Source: an uncultured Flavobacteriales bacterium
GTDB lineage: Bacteria > Bacteroidota > Bacteroidia > Flavobacteriales_D > Sanyastnellaceae
Reading direction: 5' to 3'
Assembly (NCBI GenBank): GCA_913041065.1
Contig: CAJWII010000003.1
Span: 1-41,071, forward strand
DNA length: 41,071 nucleotides
Part shown: piece after piece, positions 16,413 through 23,540 of the stretch
Numbering within the stretch: the first letter of the stretch is position 1
Layout of the letters: every line of letters starts with the position of its first letter
Translations under genes and position numbers: made by a program
The notes under the pieces: generated by a model
Told to the model about the DNA's origin: nothing
The model's database searches: none
What the model saw: only the letters and a program-made list of their open reading frames with translations

Positions 16413-17266
16413 TCGGCCACAGGTGCGGACAAGACTTGAATCACACTTCCGTTGTCGGCCGTCAGCACCGCCACAATGTCGGTGTGTGCCTCGTCCCAAG
16501 TGGGATTCCAGGTGGAGGCATAACACAATTGCTCTGCATCTCCTGCGCTCGTGTTTTCAGCCACGACAAGCCCTTTTGCGCCTGTCAAGCTTCCTCGAAG
16601 CAAGTGCTCAAACTCGTAATCTGGCACGTACTCAGGATCGTTGCCGTAGTACAACTGCGGCCCAAAGAGGTGGTTCTCCGACACGAGCAACGCGAGACGG
16701 GCTTGCCCTTCCAAGTCCTCGAACCAGGTGGTGTGGACATGCACGGCCAGCTTGCCGGCCGCCTCGTCGAATTCCACGGTCATCTGCAATCCGGCCGCTG
16801 GCGATTTGGCCAATTCGAGGTCGACCGCTTCCACCCACTCGTCTTGAAACTTCACGGCGGTTTCGTCGGCTTGCCGGTTCACGCGGCCCACGGGGTTGAC
16901 TTGGAAAGAGAGGTCGTTCCAGAAGACCACACTCTCGTCGCAGGTCCAGTCTGTGGGGTAGTTGTCGTTGGTGTTGGCCAAATCGCCTGCGTGAATTCCC
17001 AAAGGAATCACCACACCGGGATGTTCCACGGCGAGGTCGTGGGCGAGTTCAGCCGCTGGAGGGCAATTGCCGCATTGGTGCGCGGTGAAATCTTCAAGCA
17101 ACACCCGTTGGATGTCCGATGCGAGCGGTTCAAAGACCGGTGCATTGTCCGACTCGCAGGGTTGAATGACGTCGAGCACAGGATCCTCCACGACGTCACA
17201 GGACGCCGCCAAGGCCATGCAAGCTGCACAGGCCCAAAGCTTCATCGATTTCACAGCCATGCTCAT
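16409..17266 (-). CDS. Omp28-type lipoprotein with thioredoxin-like CxxC site
   Basis: The product has 285 residues. The lipobox ALAASC follows a short hydrophobic segment, so the protein is lipid-anchored. The central motif VLLEDFTAHQCGNCPPAAEL is the hallmark of Omp28-related proteins, which have a thioredoxin-like fold with a CxxC pair. Later VNPVGRVNRQ supplies the 'cis-Pro' region, and a C-terminal beta domain follows (LAVHVHTTWF, LALLVSENHLFGPQ). The start at 17266 was chosen because ATGA overlaps the stop of the redoxin gene; MKLWAC at 17245 is an internal alternative. Its stop overlaps the next start in the same way. The intact CxxC suggests disulfide exchange, possibly with the redoxin or other surface proteins; this is inferred, not shown. 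Confidence 0.85.
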   Translation of the reverse strand: MSMAVKSMKLWACAACMALAASCDVVEDPVLDVIQPCESDNAPVFEPLASDIQRVLLEDFTAHQCGNCPPAAELAHDLAVEHPGVVIPLGIHAGDLANTNDNYPTDWTCDESVVFWNDLSFQVNPVGRVNRQADETAVKFQDEWVEAVDLELAKSPAAGLQMTVEFDEAAGKLAVHVHTTWFEDLEGQARLALLVSENHLFGPQLYYGNDPEYVPDYEFEHLLRGSLTGAKGLVVAENTSAGDAEQLCYASTWNPTWDEAHTDIVAVLTADNGSVIQVLSAPVAE

Positions 17267-18747
17267 CGTTTCACCAAGCGTTGCGTCCATGATTTGTCAC
17301 CGGTGGTCCAAGTGACGAGGTACATTCCTGGGTCGAGGTGAGCTGTGGACCAGGTCTGCGTCGATGCACCTGCGGGCATCCATCCCCAATCTTCACGTTC
17401 CACAACACGGCCTTGCGCGTCGTGCAGTTGCAACGCCACTTTGGAAGGTTGGGACAACACCATGTGGAGTGCGGCGAGGTCTTCCACCGGGTTGGGCGCC
17501 AGGCTGAAGGCCATTTCTGAGGTGGGTTCAACCAATGAAGACACGGCAGTCACCTCAAATTGAAATTCCACGCTGGAGAAGTCGTCTGTGCTCTGGAATT
17601 GGATGACCTGCCCCACAGGGGTTTCGCCGTCCATGCCGGTCACAATCAAAGACCCCACATCGGCCAGGCTGGCCGCCCCGGCGATGTGGCCATCGCCCTC
17701 TGTGTCGATCAGAGTGAACGTGTGGCACCCTATGTCGTCCAGCGTGACATCCCAGACGTGCACCGCTTGGCTGCCCAAGGCTTCGGCACCAGGATCGACG
17801 GACGCCACGATTTCTCCAGCTTCGTTGGCGATGGACCATCCAGTTTGTTCAGGTGCTGCGTCAGTGAGGATGCGCACCTGAAGGTTGTTGACGGTCTGCT
17901 CACTCAATTGAATTTGCCCGAGCACTTGGTTGTTTTCCGTGTTGTCGTCCTCCGAAACGATGTCGAACTGCAGCAATTCCAAATCGTCGACGTCCAAGGT
18001 GGTCAACGCGGCGTCGGCCAATTCGTAGGTGTCCAAATTGCCTTCCCAGTCGTACGTGCCGACGACCTCGGTTTGGTTGAAGGGCAACACACGAGACACT
18101 TGAATGGCACATGACGTCAGCGGCTCGAGGCCCTGGTTGAGCAGGCGTACCGAGATTTGGGCAGGAATGCCTCCACAAGCGAACGCGTCTCCGCTGTAGC
18201 CCACCAGCATCGGGTCGTTGGGCAAGGAGGCTGGTGCGCAAGACGCAGACTGCATCAACGACGTGTGGCCTGCGACCGTGGCCTGTCCAGATTCGGTCAG
18301 AAGTCCACTCGGACACACCGTGTAAATCGTCGGGTAGTACGTGCACTCGAACGCGTCGAAGATGTTTTCTGCGTTGTCGATGATCGGGTAATGCGTTCCT
18401 GTGATCCAGTCGCCCGCGGTGGACGGCCCTGTGCCCTCCAAATCCGCTTGGGTGGTGCCGTCGTCCCCTTCGATGAAGAACACGCGCAACTCGTTGGTGC
18501 CGTCGGGGCCGTAGGTGTCGTATAGCTCTTCCAGCACACCGCTTTCGTGGTACGACCAACACGGACCGCACCACGTGGCCGAAAAGTCCAAAATGACTTG
18601 GTACCCGCTGTCCAAGTAGCTGTAGAGGTTGTGCTCGACGCCATTGAGGTCGGTGGCGGTGAAATCGGGGGCCACACTTCCGTCTGGAAGTTGGGCGCTG
18701 GCCAATCCTGTGAACAACAGGAAGAGCAGGGTTGCAAACTGTTTCAT
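17263..18747 (-). CDS. T9SS-secreted redoxin (thioredoxin-fold, WCGPC), copy B
   Basis: The product has 494 residues. A signal peptide (MKQFATLLFLLFTGLASAQ) is followed by an AhpC/TlpA-like domain: GSVAPDFTATDLNGVEHNLY, then DFSATWCGPCWSYHESG with the redox CxxC (about residues 62-65), then the cis-Pro region YYPTIYTVCP. A middle region of about 200 residues is beta-rich with spaced cysteines. The last ~75 residues form a type A T9SS sorting domain: FSLAPNPVEDLAALH, a middle strand, and GMYLVTWTTGDKSWTQRLVKR. The protein should cross the outer membrane by the T9SS. It is a paralog of the gene at 18860-20332, with near-identity in parts of the first 200 residues. It begins a coupled three-gene operon with its own promoter at 18774-18767. 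Confidence 0.9.
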   Translation of the reverse strand: MKQFATLLFLLFTGLASAQLPDGSVAPDFTATDLNGVEHNLYSYLDSGYQVILDFSATWCGPCWSYHESGVLEELYDTYGPDGTNELRVFFIEGDDGTTQADLEGTGPSTAGDWITGTHYPIIDNAENIFDAFECTYYPTIYTVCPSGLLTESGQATVAGHTSLMQSASCAPASLPNDPMLVGYSGDAFACGGIPAQISVRLLNQGLEPLTSCAIQVSRVLPFNQTEVVGTYDWEGNLDTYELADAALTTLDVDDLELLQFDIVSEDDNTENNQVLGQIQLSEQTVNNLQVRILTDAAPEQTGWSIANEAGEIVASVDPGAEALGSQAVHVWDVTLDDIGCHTFTLIDTEGDGHIAGAASLADVGSLIVTGMDGETPVGQVIQFQSTDDFSSVEFQFEVTAVSSLVEPTSEMAFSLAPNPVEDLAALHMVLSQPSKVALQLHDAQGRVVEREDWGWMPAGASTQTWSTAHLDPGMYLVTWTTGDKSWTQRLVKR

Positions 18748-18766
18748 CGTTGAAGTTGTTGAGTGT

Positions 18767-18774
18767 CCAAGATA
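18767..18774 (-). promoter_or_regulatory. -7 box of the redoxin B operon
   Basis: On the reverse strand TATCTTGG (18774 to 18767) resembles TAnnTTTG with one change. It gives a leader of about 15-19 nt before ATG 18747. A TTTG formed by the terminator's T-run lies 24 nt upstream and might act as the -33 element. Confidence 0.45.
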
Positions 18775-18799
18775 CTCCGCGCGCCACGATTGGGGGCAC

Positions 18800-18837
18800 A
18801 AAAAAACCGGATGACGCCCTCGAAGGACATCACCCGG
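18800..18837 (-). terminator. Strong rho-independent terminator after redoxin A
   Basis: Read on the reverse strand, a 14-bp stem (CCGGGTGATGTCCT pairing with AGGGCGTCATCCGG, including G:U pairs) closes a 3-nt loop (18837-18807). It is followed directly by seven T (18806-18800). This separates the gene at 18860 from the operon starting at 18747. Confidence 0.92.
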
Positions 18838-18859
18838 CTCCTCGATTCTAAAAGAAGAA

Positions 18860-20332
18860 TCAGTGCTTGGTCACACGCATGGTGGTGGTTTCACCTCCAG
18901 CGTTGAAGTTGACGAGGTACACGCCCGCCTTCACAGCTTCGAGGTTCAACTCCAAACGATGTGCGCCTGCAGGCAATGTGCCGAACTCTTGCACAGCGAC
19001 TCGCTCACCCACGAGGTTGATCACTTCCATGGTGGCGTTGGCGGCCACGGCGCTGGTAAATTGGATGTTGCTCACGCCCTGAGTGGGGTTGGGGTACACA
19101 GCCAACGTCTCGATCAAAGAAGCTTCTTCGACGTCGCTCACAGAGGTCACCTCGAAGGGAAACTCAATCACAGCGTACTCGTCGGGAGAGGCGTAAGAGA
19201 GCAAGGTTGAAGACACCGCATTGCCGTCCATGGCGTCCAGCGAGAAGCTGCCGTCAGGGCCGGTGCCATTGTACCAGCTGGCGTGCAAGCCGTCGCCAAA
19301 CGCGTCCTCGATCACGAAGGTGTAGCAGCCGAGGTCGAGCGTCCAGTCGTAGAGGTACTCAGCACCAACGTCGCCTGCGGCGTAGGGTCCGCCAGCGTCG
19401 ACCACGTTGCCCATGTCGTCCAACACGGCCCAGGCCACCTCACCTGGGTACGCATCGAGGTTCAACGTGAAGCGCACGTTGTTGGTGCTTTCCACAGAGG
19501 TGTTCACCAAGCCAGAAGCCACGGCGTTGTTCTCTGCGTTGTCGTCCATCGAGGTGATTTCGAAGGTGAATTCGGTGGAGGCGTCGATGGTGGTGGTGGT
19601 CACCAACACTTCTTCAGTGGCGTAGGTGTCCAAGTTGCCCGTCCAGTCGGTGCTGCCCACGGCAGTGGCGCCGTCGTATGCAGTGATGGTACAAGACGTC
19701 AAGGCGTCCACACCCATGTTCATCAACGTCACCGCCAAAGAGATGGGGGCGTCGCCGCAGGCCACAGATTCACCGGCGTAACCCACGAGGGCGCCGTCGT
19801 TGGGCAAAGAAGCTGCAGCGCAGCTGTTGGCCTGGAAGATGGCCGCGTGGTCCGCCACAGAAGCCTGTCCAGACTCGGTGATGATGCGGCTAGGGCACAC
19901 AGTGTAAATGGTGGGGTAGTAAGCTCCGGCGAAGTCGTCGAAGATGCTGCCCGCGTTGTCGATGATGGTGTACGGCGTACCGGTCACCCAGTCACCTTGC
20001 GTGTTGGCGCCTGTGCCGTTCAAGTCGGCGTCGGTCGTGGTGTCGTCCGCCTCCAAGTAAAACACACGAATTTCGTCGGTGCCGTCAGGACCGTATGTGT
20101 TGTACAACTCAGAGAGGGTGCCTGCTTCGTGGTAAGACCAGCAAGGTCCGCACCAAGTGGCCGAGAAGTCGAGGATGACTTTGTAGCCCTGGTCGAGGAG
20201 GCTGTAGAGGTTGTGCTCGACACCGTCGATGTCGGTGGCGGTGAAGTCAGGAGCCACGCTTCCGTTGGGGAGCTGTGCGAAGGCGCCTGCTGAGATCACG
20301 GCAGAAGCCATGAGGGCGAAGAAATTCTTCAT
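18860..20332 (-). CDS. T9SS-secreted redoxin (thioredoxin-fold, WCGPC), copy A
   Basis: The product has 490 residues. A signal peptide (MKNFFALMASAVISAGAFAQ) is followed by a redoxin domain: GSVAPDFTATDIDGVEHNLY, DFSATWCGPCWSYHEAG with the active CxxC, and cis-Pro region YYPTIYTVCP. Beta-rich repeats follow, for example ALTSCTITAYDG and a strand pair near LGCYTFVIEDAFGDG. The C-terminus is a T9SS type A sorting domain (LAVYPNPTQGVSNIQF ... GVYLVNFNAGGETTTMRVTKH). The first ~200 residues are very similar to copy B, while the rest has drifted, indicating an older tandem duplication. The start at 20332 is set by the signal peptide; an ATG seven codons upstream (20353) is possible. It has a canonical promoter (20373-20366, -33 at 20400-20396) and a strong terminator, so it is monocistronic. 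Confidence 0.9.
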   Translation of the reverse strand: MKNFFALMASAVISAGAFAQLPNGSVAPDFTATDIDGVEHNLYSLLDQGYKVILDFSATWCGPCWSYHEAGTLSELYNTYGPDGTDEIRVFYLEADDTTTDADLNGTGANTQGDWVTGTPYTIIDNAGSIFDDFAGAYYPTIYTVCPSRIITESGQASVADHAAIFQANSCAAASLPNDGALVGYAGESVACGDAPISLAVTLMNMGVDALTSCTITAYDGATAVGSTDWTGNLDTYATEEVLVTTTTIDASTEFTFEITSMDDNAENNAVASGLVNTSVESTNNVRFTLNLDAYPGEVAWAVLDDMGNVVDAGGPYAAGDVGAEYLYDWTLDLGCYTFVIEDAFGDGLHASWYNGTGPDGSFSLDAMDGNAVSSTLLSYASPDEYAVIEFPFEVTSVSDVEEASLIETLAVYPNPTQGVSNIQFTSAVAANATMEVINLVGERVAVQEFGTLPAGAHRLELNLEAVKAGVYLVNFNAGGETTTMRVTKH

Positions 20333-20365
20333 AAGAACAGGATTAGATTTCATACAAATAGGTGA

Positions 20366-20373
20366 CAAAAATA
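20366..20373 (-). promoter_or_regulatory. Canonical promoter of redoxin A
   Basis: On the reverse strand TATTTTTG (20373 to 20366) is a full match to TAnnTTTG. A TTTTG at 20400-20396 lies 22 nt upstream as the -33 element. The same 22-nt spacing is seen for gcvH, ribF and atpD. The leader to ATG 20332 would be about 30 nt. Confidence 0.7.
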
Positions 20374-20394
20374 AGGGATGTGGGGTTGCTTCCA

Positions 20395-22113
20395 TCAAAA
20401 GCTGCTGGTGAACGTCACCTCGAAGCCGTTGGAGGCCGGCACGGCGCGACAGACGCCTCCCACGCAGAAGATCCCTTCGCGGCGCTTGCCGTAGCCCATA
20501 CTCAATCGATGTGGGCCTTGGATGTAGCCTGCGGCGCCGTAGACGTAGTGGACACGCTTGGCCTCGTCGTTGTTGCCAAAGTTGTACTGGTCCAGCACGC
20601 TCACAAACCAATGAGGGCTCCATGTGTATTCGGCCAACACCGTGGCCCAGTGTCCCTTGTCTTGAAGCAATGTGGGGTCGTCCTTGTCTTCACCCACCCA
20701 AAGGCCTTGCAATTCGGTGCGGAGGCTCTGCTTGGGTTTGACTTTGAATTGTGTCTCCAACACGTGGATGTTCGCGTTCACGATGCCCTTGTAATCCGTG
20801 GTGACGGGCGTGGTGGACGTGTTGAAATCGAAGTGGTAGTAGGCGTATTTGGCCTTGAACCGCTTGTTGAACTTGCGACTTGCGGTGACGTTGAAATCCC
20901 GCACAAACAGCTCTTCACCCGGGCCCCAGCTGTTGCGCTCGTAGCCGTACAGCGCCTGATCGCGCGTCCCTGCGGCGTAGCGCGTCGTGTCCAAACTGTT
21001 GGCGGCGGAGAAGCTGGCGTTCAGTTTGGTGCCGTACTTGCCCCCGAGCTTGCTTCCTTTGGGAACGGTGTAAAATACCTCCGCACTGGCGCTGGTTTCC
21101 CCCGTGATGACTGTGGCGTAGGGGTAGAGGGTCGCCGCCAAATTGTACGTGTGCTGCTGGGTGACGGCAGGGATGTAATTGATGGGCAGGTCAAACAACC
21201 GCAAATCCCGATCGGACCGAAAGCTCATGTTGTCTACCATTTTGGCGGTGAGCAACATCCCCAAGCCTTTTTTGCTGTAGCCCAAGGTGGCCAAGAAGGC
21301 CTCGCCGTTCCGATACGTGTAGCCGTTGTCAGCGCTTGGGTCGTTGATCTTGCCTGCGTATTCCGCGCTGGCGATCCACCCCTTGCGCACGGCGTTCAAC
21401 CGGTACGACCAAGACCCGACGTTTTGGGGCATCGCCAGCACGAGGCTGTCCACGTTGAATGAGGTGCCTGGCTGGAACTTGCTCACGAAGCTCGCACCCA
21501 GCGTCACCTTCGTCGGTTTGTCCGCCCAAGCCGAGACCAAGGTGTTCACATCGGCTTCGGCGTCCACGGCCCGGACCACGCCTGGTCCGTTGATCAACCC
21601 GTTGCGGAAGTCAAAACGCTGCTTGCCGTAGATGAATTTGAGCCGAAGCCCATCCTTGGGTGTCAGCACGAGGCGGAACCCGTCCAAGGCGTTGTCGATG
21701 CCCAGGTTGCGCTCCTCGTAGGCACGCAACACGAGCCCGCTTCCGAATTGGTCGTAGAAGTTGCCAATCGTAACGTCGATGCCTCGATCTCGGTCCGCAT
21801 ATCGTGCGAAGCGGTACCCCACGCCGCTCCCATCGAAACGTCCCGGAAAGCCCAGGACGGAATTCAAATAACTCTCATACCGAAGGCCAGCGCTGAAGTC
21901 TCCTTGGTTGTAGAGCACGTTTGCAAACGCATTGTATCCTGTTTTGGACGGAGGAACCACGGCACCAATGAGGGTGTCCTCGGCGTAGGATTGCCAAAGA
22001 ATGCCGACGTTGCCGGACACTTGGGCCGGCGCTTGGTCTTGGGCCATGACGGTCCCGCCAGCCAACATGGCCAGCCACAACCCAGCCCCTCGGGCGACGA
22101 TGCTCAAGTTCAT
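20395..22113 (-). CDS. Outer-membrane barrel protein (DUF6029-like)
   Basis: The product has 572 residues with a signal peptide ending near GGTVMAQDQ (residue 24). The body is a long series of amphipathic strands separated by polar turns: VSGNVGILWQSY, YNAFANVLYNQGDFSAGLRYE, VTIGNFYDQFGSGLVLRAYEERNLGIDNALDG and FKAKYAYYHFDFN. The end EVTFTSSF has a terminal Phe, typical of outer-membrane barrels. The 'GNFYDQFGSGLVLRxYE' segment is what I associate with DUF6029-family proteins of Bacteroidota; function unknown. The ATG at 22113 overlaps the stop of the TlpA-like gene as ATGA, so the two are co-translated. The pairing suggests that the barrel depends on or partners with the thiol protein. Confidence 0.75.
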   Translation of the reverse strand: MNLSIVARGAGLWLAMLAGGTVMAQDQAPAQVSGNVGILWQSYAEDTLIGAVVPPSKTGYNAFANVLYNQGDFSAGLRYESYLNSVLGFPGRFDGSGVGYRFARYADRDRGIDVTIGNFYDQFGSGLVLRAYEERNLGIDNALDGFRLVLTPKDGLRLKFIYGKQRFDFRNGLINGPGVVRAVDAEADVNTLVSAWADKPTKVTLGASFVSKFQPGTSFNVDSLVLAMPQNVGSWSYRLNAVRKGWIASAEYAGKINDPSADNGYTYRNGEAFLATLGYSKKGLGMLLTAKMVDNMSFRSDRDLRLFDLPINYIPAVTQQHTYNLAATLYPYATVITGETSASAEVFYTVPKGSKLGGKYGTKLNASFSAANSLDTTRYAAGTRDQALYGYERNSWGPGEELFVRDFNVTASRKFNKRFKAKYAYYHFDFNTSTTPVTTDYKGIVNANIHVLETQFKVKPKQSLRTELQGLWVGEDKDDPTLLQDKGHWATVLAEYTWSPHWFVSVLDQYNFGNNDEAKRVHYVYGAAGYIQGPHRLSMGYGKRREGIFCVGGVCRAVPASNGFEVTFTSSF

Positions 22114-22607
22114 TCGGCGAGCTTCAGCAATTCCTCGTAAAGCTCGTATTCGTCTCCGTCGGCGTAGTTGTTGTGTGACCAAACCACGTTGCCTTCGCTG
22201 TCCACCACAAACGTGTGCGGCACGTTTTGCACGTTCAGCGCGCGGGCAAAATCGCGATTGGGGTCCAGCAGGATGTCGTAATCCCAACCTACGCTGTTCA
22301 CGTAAGGGGCCACCCGATTCACAGAACGCTGGTCGTCGATGCTCACGGCCACAATGCGCACACCGGTTTCGTCCACCCAGTCCTCGTAGAGTTCAGCGTA
22401 GTTGTTCAACTCCCGCTTGCATGGGCTGCACCAGGTGGCCCAAAAACAGAACACTGCAGGCCCTTCGTCGCCCACCAAGCTCGCGGTGTTCACGGTGTTG
22501 CCCTCGATGTCCTTGAGCGCCACGTTGGGCAAGGTTTGGGCTGAGGCTTGGAAAGTGAACGCCATGAAAAGGGCGGCGGTCAACATGGCGAGTGGGGTCT
22601 TCATCAT
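22110..22607 (-). CDS. TlpA-like exported thiol-disulfide oxidoreductase
   Basis: This is a compact 165-residue protein: signal peptide (MMKTPLAMLTAALFMAFTFQASAQ) and a single thioredoxin-like domain. The active site is AVFCFWATWCSPCKREL with the CxxC near residues 59-62. The cis-Pro motif is NVQNVPHTFVVDSEGNVVW. This matches TlpA/ResA-type proteins, which reduce or exchange disulfides in the periplasm. The start may be either of two adjacent ATGs (22607, 22604). A -7 box TATTTTTG lies at 22648-22641. It heads a two-gene unit with the barrel at 20395 and is divergent from the T9SS cargo at 22688. The partner redox proteins are unknown. Confidence 0.9.
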   Translation of the reverse strand: MMKTPLAMLTAALFMAFTFQASAQTLPNVALKDIEGNTVNTASLVGDEGPAVFCFWATWCSPCKRELNNYAELYEDWVDETGVRIVAVSIDDQRSVNRVAPYVNSVGWDYDILLDPNRDFARALNVQNVPHTFVVDSEGNVVWSHNNYADGDEYELYEELLKLAE

Positions 22608-22640
22608 GGGCGTGTTGGTGTGCTGTTGCACGATTCGTGC

Positions 22641-22648
22641 CAAAAATA
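22641..22648 (-). promoter_or_regulatory. -7 box of the tlpA-like operon
   Basis: On the reverse strand TATTTTTG (22648 to 22641) fully matches TAnnTTTG and leaves a leader of about 30 nt. No TTG is found 22 nt further upstream. It lies 27 bp from the divergent box at 22676-22683. Confidence 0.55.
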
Positions 22649-22675
22649 GCACGGGAGTCTTGACTGCAGATGGGT

Positions 22676-22683
22676 TAACTTTG
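22676..22683 (+). promoter_or_regulatory. -7 box 4 nt before the ATG of the T9SS cargo gene
   Basis: TAACTTTG is a full match to TAnnTTTG and ends exactly 4 nt before ATG 22688, predicting a leaderless transcript. The intervening bases contain another ATG at 22685 in a different frame. Confidence 0.6.
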
Positions 22684-22687
22684 ATGC

Positions 22688-23446
22688 ATGAAACAGCTTT
22701 TCATGTTTTGCATGTCTGTGTGCCTTGTGGGCGCACTGAATGTGGCCCAGGCCCAAATCAGCCTGGAGATTTTGGACGCGCCTGACACCGTGCATGTGTC
22801 CCTCGACACGTTGAGCACCATCGACGTACAGGCGTACTGGGACGTCACCAACGTGGGCGAGGAGTCACTGGACGTGTTGGTCACCCGCTCCTTCATGGAG
22901 ATGGCGGACCCCTTCAACTTCCCCTACGTCGAAGATGGACCAGGGTCGTACGAGCGCTTTTGCTGGGGCCCCTTGTGCTATCCATTTGGCACCGTGGCGT
23001 CGGCGGATCAAGGTTCTGCCCTGGTCACCTTGGCACCCGCGGACACCAACGACACCTTCAAGGCGGATTTTTACCCCAATGGTGTGGCTGGCGTGACCAC
23101 CATCAAGTACTGCTACCAAACGCCAGGCAACGCGTCGAACGCCGTGTGCCACGAGGTGACGTTCGTGGTGGACGCCACGTCCGACGTGACGGATTTGTCG
23201 TCCAGCGTGGCGTGCAGCCTCATGCCCAACCCGGCGACCGACTTGGTGACCTTGAGCATGGACCGTGCCCTGGATGGCGTGGTCGAGTTCCGAAACTTGG
23301 TGGGTCAAGTGGCGATGCGTGAACGCATCCAACCTGGGGTGACCCAGCAAGTCGTGAGCTTGGACGGCCTGACGGAGGGAATTTGGCTGGTCAGCGTGGC
23401 TTCCGAAGGTCGCGTGCTGGCCACGCAGCGACTCGTGATTCGCTGA
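22688..23446 (+). CDS. T9SS type A cargo protein with paired cysteines
   Basis: The product has 252 residues. The signal peptide (MKQLFMFCMSVCLVGALNVAQAQ) is followed by one beta-rich domain with WDVTNVGEESLDVLVTRS, which looks like an immunoglobulin-like/CARDB-type strand pair. Two cysteine pairs stand out: FCWGPLCYPF and KYCYQTPGNASNAVCHE. The C-terminus is a T9SS sorting domain (CSLMPNPATDLVTLSM, EFRNLVGQV, EGIWLVSVASEGRVLATQRLVIR). It is divergently transcribed from the tlpA-like gene. The cysteine pairs and this neighbour make it a plausible disulfide-bonded client, which is inference. No enzymatic domain is recognised. Confidence 0.82.
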   Translation: MKQLFMFCMSVCLVGALNVAQAQISLEILDAPDTVHVSLDTLSTIDVQAYWDVTNVGEESLDVLVTRSFMEMADPFNFPYVEDGPGSYERFCWGPLCYPFGTVASADQGSALVTLAPADTNDTFKADFYPNGVAGVTTIKYCYQTPGNASNAVCHEVTFVVDATSDVTDLSSSVACSLMPNPATDLVTLSMDRALDGVVEFRNLVGQVAMRERIQPGVTQQVVSLDGLTEGIWLVSVASEGRVLATQRLVIR

Positions 23447-23468
23447 GAGAGAGTTCCCCACAATTTGC

Positions 23469-23507
23469 ACGGGCGGTTGTGCATCCTTTGGATGAGCAAC
23501 CGCCCGT
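23469..23507 (+). terminator. Large GC-rich hairpin between the T9SS cargo gene and maeB
   Basis: An 11-bp perfect stem (ACGGGCGGTTG at 23469-23479 pairing with CAACCGCCCGT at 23497-23507) is capped by an inner ATCC/GGAT stem. It starts 22 nt after the stop at 23446. There is no following T-run, so it is not a classic rho-independent terminator. It may act as a transcription block or 3'-end stabiliser, or be an element in the maeB leader. Confidence 0.55.
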
Positions 23508-23540
23508 ACTGTGTTCATTCGTGATGAACTTCGTCTCTTC

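Noticed and set aside
23511-23540. GTG start ten codons upstream for maeB
   Set aside because: The family N-terminus begins at [14 protein letters not shown]; the upstream codons lie right after the hairpin and have no matching family residues.
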